Positions 50,500-63,249 of a DNA stretch of 64,000 nt are shown here, one piece after another. The translations under genes were made by a program, and so were the position numbers. Origin of the DNA: Struthio camelus (Eukaryota; Chordata; Aves; Struthioniformes; Struthionidae); NCBI RefSeq assembly GCF_040807025.1, contig NC_090946.1, positions 83,202,641 to 83,266,640 on the forward strand. The letters are read 5' to 3'. Every line of letters starts with the position of its first letter. Position 1 is the stretch's first letter. The notes under the pieces are model-generated. The model searched no databases. It had not been told where the DNA came from and saw only the letters and a list, made by a program, of their open reading frames with translations.

Positions 50500-50680
50500 C
50501 AACTCGAATGTCTTGGGGGCAGAACGGCTGGCCATCCGCGACGAATGCCTGGAAACAGCACATCGCCCCGCCGAGGGCGGGAGGGCAGGCCGCTGCGCAG
50601 CGCCGGGGCCAGCGCGGCCCCGAGGGGTGGCCAGCAGCAGCGACCGAGGGGCTCCCTGAAACGTGCGAGCAAGGAAAAAA
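50500..50680. promoter_or_regulatory. CpG-dense patch
   Basis: CCGCGACGAATG, CGCCCCGCCGAGGGCGGGAG and GCTGCGCAGCGCCGGGGCCA give high CpG density over about 180 bases between AT-rich flanks. Frames are open on both strands, which this composition explains. Confidence 0.4.
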
Positions 50681-52978
50681 CCTTCCCGTTGACTAAAGTT
50701 CAGGCATGTTGGTTATATAGATCACTTAGTTACACGTATGTGCTTAGCTCTGTTTGTGATAAACTGGCTCTTACTAGCTCACCTGTCTTGATTCACGTAC
50801 GTTATAGGACCCTGTTGCAAAGGGAAACCAGAGCTTTTTGGAGGTGTTGGTGAACAGTTTGTTATCTGGATGACAGTAAAAACTTTGCCGCTTTTGCAGC
50901 AGAGCTCTGTTTAGGGTACGTAAAGAATGAGTGCTGCGAAAATTCACGAGCACAACGTACAAGTATAAGCAGGCTTTATCAAAGTGACGTCCCCAGCACT
51001 TTGCGGACTTTCTCTTGCAAACCTTGCTTGCTTGCTTGTTTATTAACTACTCCTATTGCTTTCAGATGTGTGGAGCAATGAAGTCAATACTTATCAGCCT
51101 GCCATAAACACCACTCTCTCAAGAAACTTATAGCGTGCTTAATCACTCAGCGGTATTTAACTTGAGAAATTAATCTGTAGGGTCAGGAACAGATTTACTG
51201 TGATTTGCAAATCGCCATGCATCCAACACTGCAGTAACTCCACCAAGATGACAAAAGCAGAATTTTGCTTACTTGACTTGCAGCTTTGCTCCTTTCTGCT
51301 TATACAGGACACAGCTTCTTTCTGGATTCAGGACTGTTCTTGCCACAGAGAAATGGTTTACCTACCTATTTATTCAAACATAATGTGCTTTTATGGCCTT
51401 TTATTTCTTAAGTATTGTAAACTTGCAGCAGTTCTTTATGGTCTCAAATTTTTATTGCACCAGTTGGATAGTTTAATCCCAGAGGGAAATACTTCATTGG
51501 AAATTCAGGCGTTTTATGTCATCATAAAATCTATCATGGCTGACTTCAGTGGAGAAGGTGGGTACAGATTAGGAGTACTCTGATCTTAGTGCAGATTGCA
51601 TTTGTGTGCCGTACGTTAGTTAACGATACGATCCCTCATCTTTAGATATTTTAGGACTTGTAAGTGTTAGCGTTTTTTTCCTTGAAGTGATTATTTGCAT
51701 CGAAGCCTCTAATGGCTGCGCTGTGTTCGTTTCTCTGAGTTCCTCGTGCTGTCACGCAGGACTGGTAAACACCTTTCAACGCCTGCCCTGGGACTAGGGG
51801 TGAGGGAACCAGCTCTGTCGCTTGGGGAGGTTTAACCGAGGCAGCCTTCGGTTAACCAGCCAAACCAAGTGCCACCCGTTGTTCTTCTCAGCCTAGCAGC
51901 GTGTGAAGTTGCCGCAGCAGCCAGGTAGCCCCCATCCTCCTGCTTTTCTCGTCCGGTTTTTAAGAGCCACGGACATGGTCATCTGTGTCCTGTGTTGTTT
52001 TGGTTAGAAGTGGTCTATAAAGGATGGCAAATCTGTGACTGATCAGCCTCCACCCTCAAAAGGCCAAGCCCATAGACATGACCACGTGCTCTTGAGCCCT
52101 GTTAACGACAATCATCTCCCCTCTTGGGCCCTTGCTGTGCTGTGCCTGAACCTGTCATATCGCCGTTCAGAGAAGATGTTTTGTTGCCTGGGATGAGTCC
52201 CTGTTACAGAACAGAGCCATCAGGCTACAAGAAAATCCCTTATTTTGTCCTGTGGAGCCAAGTTGCTGCAGCTCCCTGCTGCCAGTGCTCCTGCCTGTGA
52301 GGCAGGGGTGTCCGGGGGCCCAGGCACCCACTGCGACCCCACCACGTGCCATGGTATGTACGGCTCGTTTCTCCAAGTGATGTGTGGGCAAGAAGCTCTC
52401 GGGGCTGGGGCACTGTAAGTGGAAAGTTTAACTTCTATTTGTAAGTATTGACTTCTGCCCTCTATGAAGCTGAGCTGGAAGTAGAGGTTTTATGAAGGAG
52501 GGGCTGGGAAATATTTCTTACCACACACATTTAGAAGGGAAAAGAACTAGTGACCTGCGTCACCAAACTTACTCTTGCACAGGCTTCGATATGCGTTTCC
52601 CCAGGGCTCATGACCGCTTGCTAATGTACTCACCTGGCCAGACGCGGCTGCGCCTGCCAAGGCTCAGCAGGGTGTACGTTTGCTCATCTCTCACACATCT
52701 CCCTGCGAGAACACTTAGGAAGGCATTTCCTTGCAAATACACTGGCTTTGAATGAAATAGATAATTAGGGAAAATAAGAAGCAGGAACAAAGCAAAGTGC
52801 AATCAAGCAACAAAGCACATGTACGAGAATTTGCTCCTGTAAGGGCTTTCTAGCACTCTATCTCACATAACTCTGCTAAGGAGTTATGTTAGATGAGACA
52901 GGCCTCCTGAGAGATGGTAGGTATGTTTTCATAAGAAATGAGCGTGGCTGTGAATTTCTTTCAGGTTTTCTCTTGCAG
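50681..52978. other. Non-coding DNA with one hairpin
   Basis: A plus-strand frame of 127 codons at 51200-51583 is not recognised. The hairpin at 51829-51857 is listed separately. No repeat family is seen. Confidence 0.4.
51829..51857. other. Imperfect hairpin
   Basis: GGTTTAACCGAG and TTCGGTTAACC are inverted copies around a 6-base GCAGCC centre; one T is bulged and one pair is mismatched. No tail of T residues or known RNA structure accompanies it. Confidence 0.55.
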
Positions 52979-53118
52979 AGCAGGACTGTGGTGGTGAAGA
53001 ACACGTCAGAGGGATTGCAAGGCAGCCAGACTTTCTCAAAAAAAAGCCTAAGGCGAACTTGGAGGAACAACCTGGTGCATGAGTGCAAGTGTTGCCAGTA
53101 TGGCTGCAGAACCACATG
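52979..53118 (+). CDS. Candidate exon, unknown product
   Basis: The acceptor TTTCTTTCAGGTTTTCTCTTGCAG ends at 52978 and a weaker donor ACATG|GTAGGT lies at 53119. The 140-base interval has one frame open throughout, starting in phase 0 and ending two bases into a codon. It is basic and ends Cys-rich (HECKCCQYGCRTT). A second frame, the one that would continue from the phase-1 end of the 19347-19469 candidate, runs for about 33 codons and stops at GCATGA. That would make this a terminal coding exon in such a model. Neither reading is recognised as a known protein. A lncRNA exon or a chance pair are live alternatives. Confidence 0.25.
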
Positions 53119-55441
53119 GTAGGTAATTCATCATCTTCCTGTTGAGCAGGCAGAGTGCAGGAACAAAATGCTTTGCAAAAAACTGGATAAACTGGATAAA
53201 CCTCTTTATTGTGCAAAAATTCCTACTCTGCAAGTGTTCATCTACCTCTTCTGCTGATGAGATTTCTAGTTTTCATGGAATGACTACATTTGTTCACACT
53301 GCGATACTGTGTCAGCAGACCTTGCTTTGGGGGCGAGTGAGGGGAGTGTGGCACAACAACCAGTGGGCTCCATCAGTGTTGGACGCTTTGAGATTGGGCA
53401 CCACCCAGGAACTGAACGTTCGTTACCTGAAAGTATGATTTCTCTTTGGACGTCATCTTTGTGAGTTTGCCTGACAGACCCAGGTACAGCAAGTCTTAAT
53501 TACGGCTCTGGGGCGGTTGCTCCCCACGGGTCCCTTACTGATGGTAGGTTTCTCGCTGATAACCGGACCCACAGGTTTTATAAAGTTTCTGGAAGCTGAA
53601 GTCAGTCATAAGCACAGGAGAAGTACTGTGGAGGGATTTACAATTTATTCATTTACATTCTTTAAATCAGAAAATACAACTTCAGCGGCAGGAATCAAAC
53701 ACCATTTGACAACAGTCCTCTGTGTCATACTGTGCCACGCTGTGTTAGTCTGTCAGGACTTTGAGGAGGGCACAGGTAGCTGGAGGGAAGATGAAACGCG
53801 TGGTAGCAAGAAGCTTGCACTGAGTTTGAGCGCTAGCTGAAGCCACAGTAGTTTTCTTTCCAAACAGGTAGAATAGTTTTAGAAATGAGAAATTTGCTCA
53901 TGTCTTTACCCAGTGAGGAATACATGGATGCACACAAGTTGCGCTGGTCTTTGGCTGTCAATGACTATTCTTTTGGGAAATGTCTTTTAGAGGACCACCT
54001 GGTCTAATAGTGAAAAAAACATATTAGCTATAGACCAAAGCCTTCGTTTGTTTCAGTCACTTAAGCCTGTGATTCATTTGATACATGTAAGGGCCTGGTT
54101 GGTTTGAGGATTAAATCTAGTCCTTCTTGTTTGTTTTTCCTTTTAAGTTCTTAAATAGCCCAATGAAACCAATGAATTACTGCAGATTTATGGGGTTTTC
54201 AGATGGCTAAAGGCGATTAATTCCTATATAAACTCAGTGGAACATGACTTTGTCTCTTAATGGTACTGCTTTTATTCCACCTGAAGCCCATGGGCCACAA
54301 CGAGAACACATGGATGATTTTTCTCCGTATCCCTCTGCGTGTCTTTTAGTCTGTTTTCAGTTTTCCTTTCTCTTAATAGCGATAATACTAAAAACTGAGC
54401 AGCCAGAAGCATAGTGGAATGCCCATAAAAACCTGAGGGTTTTATGAGCCCTGATGTTCAACGAACAGCAACCAGTGAAAAATATATTCCGTGGTATATA
54501 TTTTAGAGATTTTTCCATAGGAAGAGTTTTTGAGCTTAAAGCACTGGGTGGAAAGATGTTTCCCGTGAGAGACGCTGCGTTACTGGACTGTGTGTTTCCA
54601 AGAGCAGACTGGAAAATCGCGATGGATTTGAAAGGAGGAGCTGGCTCGAGTGGTGGCCAGCGGTCCAGGGCTTGCAGCCCGTGGCCGCTCTTCCAGTCGG
54701 TATGAGCGCTCTCTCTCGTTCTCCTGCTCTCTTCCTCTTTTGCATTTGTTCAGAATTGGGATTAATAATTCTTCCTTCTGGGCAGGTCTGGCATGCTTGG
54801 TAGTGCCTGGTTAGGGGACTCAGCTGTGCCTCCTCGTACGATGAGACTTAGCCATTTTAAAACCACAGCTTTATCAACTAGAAATTGCAGAAGTATGAGT
54901 TAATTACCGGGATGCTTTTATAAGAGGGCACTAAAAGACTGCATTTTAGGGGGCTGATTTATATTCTCACTGTAGCCAGAAACACCTTCTTTGATCTCTC
55001 CCAGAATTTATTTTCATATGGATGACTGCAGTTATCTTGTTTTCTGATCATGCTTCTCTGTCAGGGAATGTGTTGCTAAAGAAACAGTAATTATCCTAGA
55101 AAACCTGTTAGATAATGGAGGACTGCTACCTTAATGGTGTTGAGATTCAGCCCTGGGAGTAATGTGGTGATTGCTGACAGGAGAATGGTATTCACCGCTT
55201 GTCACGTTTCAAATTAAAACTGCGATGAGAGCTGCCCGGCTAAACGCATCCCAGTGGGGGTTAGGCCGAGAAGGGCTGTCCCCCAATTTATTGCTAAGCA
55301 AAGCAGAGCACAGTAGGAAATCAAAGTGGTGGCGGCGGGGTCACAGCGGCCTCAGATCTCAGCTCCCTGGGCACGCTGGGATGCAGACAGGTGGGGGGCT
55401 CGTTTGGGCACAGCTGGTCCCTTCCCCTGACACCCAACCCA
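53119..55441. other. Non-coding DNA
   Basis: A 9-bp unit (AACTGGATA) repeats in tandem at 53181-53198. 53840-54450 is AT-rich with nothing seen. Short ORFs elsewhere are unrecognised. Confidence 0.4.
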
Positions 55442-55470
55442 CCCCCCCCCCAAAAAAAAAAAAAAAAAAA
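55442..55470. repeat. C10A19 homopolymer junction
   Basis: Ten C residues run into nineteen A residues. It is either simple sequence or the tail of a retroposed fragment. It forms the left border of the GC-rich segment described next. Confidence 0.85.
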
Positions 55471-55674
55471 GGCAGAAGATGGCACCTCAGCAGCCAGGGG
55501 AAGATGCGCAGAGAACGCCCGCATCTCGGCGCATGGGCCGTGCGCCTCGGCAGCGAGGGCGCGGAGCCGGCGATGCCCCCGCGGGGGCCGGTGTCAGCCT
55601 GACCTCAGCTGCACAAAACGCAGTCTCAGAGTGCTTTAAAAAAAAAAAAAAAAAAAAAGGCAAAGATATGGGGG
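55471..55674 (+). mobile_element. Possible retroposed GC-rich RNA with A21 tail
   Basis: A GC-rich, CpG-dense body (about 55484-55620) is followed by a lower-GC end and A21 at 55638-55658. Immediately after the A tract comes GGCAAAGATATGG. Immediately before the body, after the first A tract, is the similar GGCAGAAGATGG (55471-55482). A body ending in poly-A and flanked by similar short sequences is the layout left by LINE-mediated retroposition of a processed RNA. The flanking copies are imperfect and no parent RNA is recognised. Two unrelated A tracts with a chance flank match are possible. Confidence 0.3.
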
Positions 55675-58600
55675 CCGCTGGTCTGTGAACAGCGGTGTTG
55701 CCATAGAGCTGGCGGCGTTCAGGTTTGTTGCTAAATTCTTACTAAGCTGACTAATTTTTGGTACTTCACTTTTTTATTAGCATTTTTTAAAAAAGTCCTT
55801 TGCGAAGGGTTCTTCCAAATGCATATTGTTTCATCCAGGTGTCTGGACTGATGCTTCGCTCAAATACGTATTTAGACAGCCTTTTAAATGGTATTATTTG
55901 TCTGAAAATAAATTATGACATTGGACAAATAATGTATGCTTATTTTAAAGCATATATTGTTATTTCCACCAACAGCCAGCTGCTCCTATCAGTTAGATGA
56001 GTATTTCTGACAGCTCCGGAGAGGGATCCTTGCGTATTTCTGCCCTGTGCTTTGCTCTTGCGCGCAGCCAGAAGGCGGCAGCCCAGGCGAGGCGCTGGCC
56101 GGGGAGGGAGGAGATCCCTTTCTCATACGTTTCTATCCTTACCGTTTAAGGGCACCTTTCTCAGGTCGGTCAACCTTTGGGCCCTTCAATAGGACCAGTC
56201 GCTGGGCTGTCTGTTGCTGCTCCAGTGCTCCAAAGTTTATTTTGATTCAGTGCAAAGTTCACGGCTAACGGAAAAATACAAAGCAAATGGCGTGGTGCAA
56301 CTCTTCCAGTCCATCTTAGCCGGCAGAAGAAAGCCCCTGATGGACTTTGCCGGTGGGGCGTCCAGGGTAGTACGGCGCTGGTAGCTGCGGCAAGGTCTTC
56401 TGCTCCCCGAGCACTCGCGGGACCTTTGTAGGCTGCTTGTCAGCTACTCCTTGCGCTAGTAGTGCTGCTGGGTACCGGTGGAATAGGGTATGTGGTGTAC
56501 AAATCTCCGAATTAGTTCTCTTAAACCCTAACTCAAAGTTTTTCCACGTGAAAGCTTTTCCTTTCCGGAAAGGGGAGGGAAAAACAACCAAAGCAAAGCC
56601 AACCCCTGTTTGCTCATGGAAGGCAGCAAATGAACCATGGCTGGGGGAAGAGAAACAGGGCAGGCGCAGGAAATGCTTTTCAGCCTTTAAATTTTTAACA
56701 GCCTCTAAAACTCCTGTGAACCAGAAGGCAGTGAAGAGCTCCCAAAGGCTTTTCTCTTTGACAGAGGGAAGGTAGGAGAGGGAGCGACGGATGCGATACC
56801 CGCACCTTAGATGTTGGTCAGAGCTTTTAAATGAAGAACGGTCCCTGTCACCTACCTGTAGAAGAGACCGTCCTACCTTATTGGAAAGAGGAATAGTTCA
56901 TAGGCTGAACCTTTGGATTTCCAAACCCCTCCCCCCCTTTTTTTTTTAGTGGTGGAAAGAGTATATGGGTTTGCCAAATAAAAAATAAAAAAAAAAGGAA
57001 AAGATGCTATTACTCACAAGAGTAAAATTTTCTGTCAAAAGATCAAAACTTGAAGTGAAGGGAATAGGATAATTTGTGTGTGTGTGTTACTTTTGATGTT
57101 GAAATCTCTTAAATTGCAGTAGAAGCAAAATAATCAGAATCAGTGGTATATATTTGGGATGATAAGCATACTTATTAGCTAGTGGGATTATTATAGCAGA
57201 TCATACTTTTTCTCGGGAACAAAAGAGGTCCTCTGACTGACTTGCCTTAAGAAATAAGAAGTGGTCAAATACTGGGTTTATGTGGACCAGATAATTACCC
57301 AGGAGTGCGAGAGCCCAGGGCTCTGGGGTGAGCACCGTGTGATGTCCAAGTCCCAGCTGGTGGCCAGACACCTACCCGATACCATCCTTTGCCGCTTCGC
57401 CTGTGGGCCACAGTTTGTCTTGGTGCTGGTGCTCCCAAAGGCCTATTAAGTATTTCACCTATATTTAGTTATTCATTTTAAAATGGATGTGTCATTGTAT
57501 TTTTTGTTTTCTTATCATGCTCCTTTATGTACCATTAATCCTTGTTGCATCCAGACCTAATTCTCTGGATTTCCCCAGCTTGGACACCTGTGACAAATGC
57601 ACTGTCTGACACCAGGTTTTTTGTACTGAAATGCAAAGGGACAAAAAGAAGTTGTACAATGAAGTGTCTAAAATAGATGAGAGGGAGTATGTTTTACACA
57701 ATACACTGTTATCATGTATGTTTTTATTGTTGGGACTCATTACAGTAAGATATTGTTGAAGCCAAGGGTTCATTAGGATTCAAGATGGTTTGAAATCTCT
57801 ATGGGTAAAGAGGCTATCCCCTGTAGTATTAGATAGAATAAAAAATGATGAGATGCAAGCCCTTTTGCTACAAAGTAAAATTTGTCCACAATTTGATAAG
57901 CAACTAAGAAGAAAAAGCCATTTATTCAATTGATTTAATAATTCTTTTTTTTTTTTCCTGGAGTAGAGTTCACTTTGGAACCATGATATTATCTCCTGAA
58001 TTTATCTCCAGCTGAAATAATAGTTTGGATGCTATTTTGGTATATTTTATTTCAGGTTATTTTATTTTTTATCTCCATTTGTCTCCGCTTGTACATTTTT
58101 TGCTGCTACTTATCACTGCGGTAGTTGAAAAATAAAAAAATGATAATCATAGCAGGGTTTCCAGCAGAGCTCATGTTTGTTGCTGGTTTTAGTGGGTTTT
58201 TTGTTTGTTTTGGTTTGCTTTTGAGGAGGATAAGTGAGAAGTACGGTGGTGATATGCATACCAGTTCACTTACATGGCTATGTTTTATCTAGGAGGAGGT
58301 GCTGGAACTGGTCTCTAGGAAGATGATGTTTTGTTTCCCTGCTCTCCTCTAGAAACAGGTTCCACCTCTGACCTCATAATAACGTGTGTTTAAGTCTGTG
58401 TTTTCCAAAAACAGCACAGAGCATGCAACAAATGAAGCGGGGTTGGTACCCAGCTCCCTTGAACTCTGTGCATCTTCTGGCCTAAACCACTTGATGCTGT
58501 TCCCCCGCTTTCCCTTCGTTATTAGAACCAGGAGACAAGGCAATATTGCACAGCTTCGACCCTCGTTTGGAGACTCTGGGAGAAAGTGCAGAAGCTGCCT

Positions 58601-60240
58601 GTTCAGAATCGCTTGATGCCTGCAGGTTGTTTTCAAAGTACATTAAAACAACTCCATCTGCTTGCTGCAGTAAAAGTCCCCGGGTTGCCCGTATGCCAGC
58701 CGTCAGACCCTGTAATCTGGGATCAATGTGCTGCTGCTAGTCGGAGGTATCGCAGCATATGCTCAGGCAGAGCACACCAGGAGCGGCTGCAGTGATTGAT
58801 GTGGATGAAAAGAGAGAGGCATTGATATTTGGTTGCCTAACATCTTGGCCTGCGGAGGGAAGAAAAGGAAAACTTTATTCCACCTGCAGAGGAAGGCGGT
58901 TGGCACACCTCACGGTGTGAGTTGATGTCTCCTGGTATTGTCCTCGTATCCTCATCGTTTCTTCCTAATGACTGCGCTCGTGTGGGCAAAGTATTTGGAG
59001 TGAAATCGGGACTTTGTTCTCTGTGAGAGATCAAGAGCTAAACCGCCCTGTAAGTCAGGCCTAGAGCACTCTGCTTGAAGTTTTGGTTCATCTTCAGGTC
59101 TCTCCTGATATAACACCTCTAGGCAGAGGGAATTCCCACCCAGAGATGGAGAGCGTTTTTGTGCCCATCTGGAAAGTGCGTAGGGAGGTACCTGCGTTTG
59201 CGTTCTTCCTGGCAGCAAGTCTGTCCTTCCTAATTTAGAGCCTGGGCACATCTCAGAATGATATTTATGCAAATTCAGATAGTTAGCTCCTTGCAAAAGA
59301 ATGTTGAATAAACAAGTTGAATTTGGAGAAAAGAATAAGTGTGTATTCAGGAGACAAACTCCTGTTCACGTTACTCCTGAAGTTCAACTCCTGAGTCACT
59401 ATCCAGGTGAGCAATACAGACATATAGACATTTATCCCTCATTTCAGATGTGTACAAATTCTCCCTTTTGCACTAGGGTAAGTAGAGACAGTGTCTTTAA
59501 TTCTGGGTCTAAAAGCAGAGTTTTGTAGAAATAAAATTGTATGTCTACACTATGTTAATGTATTTATGGCAAACAGACTACGTATTCTAGTATCCTCTTC
59601 ATTGTTTCCTCAAATATAAAGCAAAAGCAAGCCATATGCTGGGAATAACAATAACAACACTTAGGTATTTTGTGGTGGTGTTAGATGCTGTTCTGGAACC
59701 CAGCAAAACTTGCGCCCAGGCCTGAAGCCTTGTCAATGAAAGGATGTAAACAGTCATTGGCAAAGCAGGTGGAGACTTTTTTTTCCATGGTGTTTCTCTA
59801 TCTCATGGTAAAATGCAATCCCCTCCCCACCCCCCAAAAAAAAAAAGTGCCTTGCAGAGCAGTAAACCAAATCCTATTTCTTGAAAATCAAAAAAGCCCA
59901 AATGCTGTGATTTAGAGGAACATTATCACACAAGATCCTGTCCCTGCAGTCATCACATTAATTTTTTAGGGTAGTAAGATTTTTATCCTCACTGGTAATA
60001 CTTTCCAGCTCTGACATCAAATGCCACTAATGCTTTCCTGCTTTTGATAACAGTTACGCTTTTCAAAATATGGAATAAAATGAGTAACGCAGCCGATCTT
60101 AATGTAGTCCTTCAAGCGCAATAGCCCTCTCCTAACATCGCCTGCCGTCATGTTTCATGCAAATAGTCATTACCCCCAAGTAATTTTTTTTAACAATCCC
60201 ATCTTCCTCTGTATGTAATAGTTCTGAATCTGGTACTGTA
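55675..60240. other. AT-rich non-coding DNA with several homopolymer junctions
   Basis: A C-run followed by T10 lies at 56929-56947 and an A-rich tract at 56976-56998. (TG)7 lies at 57076-57087 and a C6A11 junction at 59830-59846. ORFs are short. No repeat family is identified. Confidence 0.4.
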
Positions 60241-60860
60241 TCACATGATTAACCAATGCCCAGGTCGGTGGAATCTACCTCATCTTCCTTGTCTATAAAG
60301 CCCCTGAGCTTGCCGAAACAAGCTCTCTCTTTGGAGATGTAGTACTGTGGCACACCCTACTTTGCAGTCGTCTCCTATCAGCAGCTGTCCTTCTACTATG
60401 GCAATCCAGAGCCTTTCTCTGCACATATTTTCTTCAGTCTAGAGATGCAGTTACAGATAGTTTTGTAATTTTATATCTTGTCAGTGTTCTGGTCCCTAAA
60501 TGCATGGTTCTAGCTAATTCCCTTAGGTGGCCAATTTGCCTTTTGAAATTGCAGATTTTCCATTATAATGTAATTCTCTGAGGTATTTACTGCTCTAATA
60601 ATATTCTATAGATTTCTCTAGATATCCAATTTTGACCTTGGGAGTTAATAGCAGTCTCCCAGCAGCAACAGGCTCCTCATTAAACCTCTTCTATAACTCT
60701 TCCCCAAATCAGTAAGATTTGCACCCAAGTTGATTCTGCTTTATTCATGCTGCTCTTTATTATTTCCCTACGGAACATAGCTGTGTTAATTCACTCTCCT
60801 GCCGCAGCACCTTTCCCCCGGTTTGCTCTTTGCAGAGCAGGCTGTATTCCTTGAACTCAC
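60241..60860. other. Pyrimidine-rich non-coding DNA, possible old antisense LINE
   Basis: The plus strand is T/C-rich with the uneven texture of antisense CR1 coding sequence (for example CCTCTTCTATAACTCTTCCC at 60686), but I cannot align it to a consensus. No ORF of note. Confidence 0.2.
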
Positions 60861-63249
60861 AAATATTTGCAGCTTGTAGCACTTCCCAGCCAGTAGCTGC
60901 CTATTTTGACTACTGCCTTGCTAGAGCTTTTTATCAGTGATTGACAAATTTTCTGTAATCCTGACAGAGACTCTGATGCTCGCGGCTCCCTGCTGACCGA
61001 CCGCCCAGCGATGTTTTTGCCGTTTGGATGGCACAAGGCTGCGCTGCCGCAGTGACCCACTTTCTGGTTGCATATAAAAGCTTCCATCAGATGCTGGGGC
61101 TCTGGGGCTGGAGAGGCTCCTCTGGAGATGCTGCTGCATGCTCGGGACTGCCTGTGCTCATCCCCGGGGTGCTCGCCAGCATGCTTGCCACAAGGCTCAG
61201 GGCTCTCTTCGTTAAATGTTTCCTTTTTTGGGTTAAAACCCCCCAAACGCAGCAATAGCACCACCTCTCTCTGAAGTCCTACTTTTTTTTTTTGCAGCTC
61301 TAACAGTTATCCAACATCTTCATCAAGAATCCAGGCACTTTGCTTGTTTTCATGCTCCAGACCAAGTGAAATAGGAAAGGCATGGTACTTTCATTTGATC
61401 ATATTAATTGCTCATCTATACTCTTTACAGAGATTGCTTTCTTGCTTCCTTGCTTGCAGACAACTTTGCTCGCAAATCCAGCAGTCTGGTGCTCTGGGTC
61501 CCCCCGCATCAAGTCCTTGGTCTTTTCTGGTGCCGTTGGGGTTGCCTGATGTGTTTCCTAGTGCTGTCTTTCCCTGGCCCGGCTGCTGCTGTGGGGTTTG
61601 AGTGGATGATCCGTGCGTTGCGAATGGCAGCAAATCCCACCCAAGTCTCAGTGATGGAAAGGGAGGTTTTGGCTGGGCAGAAGTGACAGCTGGGGTAGAA
61701 GAAGCCTATTTCCGAGTGCTGGAAATTAGTACAATCTGTTGCTCTCCATAGTCACCGTTTAAGTTCCTCTTCTTGCCACATATCCCCTGTCCTGAACAAA
61801 TTGCTACAGAAGTTTCTGGGATTTCTTGCATCACACAAAGGTCCTGGCTGTTTTAATGCGCAACAGCCAGCTGTTGGGACCTTAGACCTTCCAGCGGTTT
61901 GATGGTGACTTGACAAGACCTTTAGTTCACTGGTGGCTCTTGCCTCTTGGCAGCCCCTTGGGGAGCTGCATGCTCAGGACTAGATTTACCCCGGGGCGGC
62001 TTTTCTGGGGCTGAAACCAAAAACTGAGCCACGGTGCCCTTGTCACGGCAGCCTTATTACCGGTTAGGACTATAACAACAGGGGAGCCAGCAGGACATTT
62101 TAACAGAGAAAGGTCTAATGGCAACAAAATACAGTGAGAAATGTAGAGCCTTGCAGAAATGAAGTCAAAATCCACTAAATTGCAGCCAGTATAGCTTATA
62201 TTCATTCAGACTTTTGGATTATTAAATTGACAAATTACAGTACCATCTTGTTACTTGCCCACTTCAGATAAGCTCTAAGGGTCCTGCTGGCACTTTCTTG
62301 TCCCTTCCTCGGCAGGAGCCCGACGGTGCGGCTGTTCCCGCTGCGGGGCTGTCAGGTGCCCCATGGGACTGAGCCCAATTAGGGAAAAACACAGGAGGCT
62401 TTAAGGAGTCCATGAAAATCCAGCTGCCAAAAAGGCCAGAAAACGTGCAAGTTGCCTAATGGGTTATTTAAATTGGGAGAATTTGAAAACACCTTTGTGA
62501 GCCAAAAGGAGAGCTCACTTCACATTGCAGTCATCACTGCTAAAGAATCTTTTTTTTCCCCCCTCTATTTTTTCTGTGAATTGCAAGAAACAATAAATTC
62601 ATTCTGCTGTGTAATGATTAATTCATGCTAGCAGATACTTATTATACATATACATATATATATAAAAATATAATATAAAACCCTAGGTGACGTGAATTTT
62701 AACTCAGCTTGCAAGTGTTTCACATTCTTTGTGCGGCTGTGTAAATAACTTGTCCAATGATTTTTGTGATTATATTAAAAAGAAAGAAAAAACCTACAGC
62801 ACAAATGCCACAGAGTACTCTCACCTGCAAATATGAGAACAGTCTGTGCAAAATCCAACAAAACGTGCAGAGTCTGAGAACCTAGGGTAAAATAAATTGA
62901 AAATGAGTTGGCTCACGTTAAAGAAATTGTGTTCTTTGGCAGTTAACTCAAAAAACAGTGACTTAAATTATCACAATTTACATACCTTCAAGCTGAATTC
63001 ATTCCTACTCAGGGAAGCAAGGATAAGATTGCTCCTATTTAGTGCGTTTAAAGCTTATGTGTTTTAATGTTACTAAGCAATGCAGAAGTTTGCAAAGAAA
63101 TAGGCTGCACCTGCAATGAATTAAGAGCCCAAGATTATTCTTTTGGATTAAAGAAAGAGCTCCTCTTGTTCAGTACCTGCTGCTAAAGGTATTCAGCACT
63201 AACCAGCCTACAGCAACAGCACGGCCCCTTGCTGTGAGAGGTTATGGAT
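60861..63249. other. Non-coding DNA with a TA microsatellite
   Basis: The minus-strand frame of 135 codons at 60857-61264 is unrecognised. T-rich runs lie at 61284-61294 and 62550-62557. A TA-rich tract (ATACATATACATATATATAT) is at 62644-62664, extending as A/T-rich sequence to 62681. 62380-63180 is AT-rich with no ORF. Confidence 0.4.
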
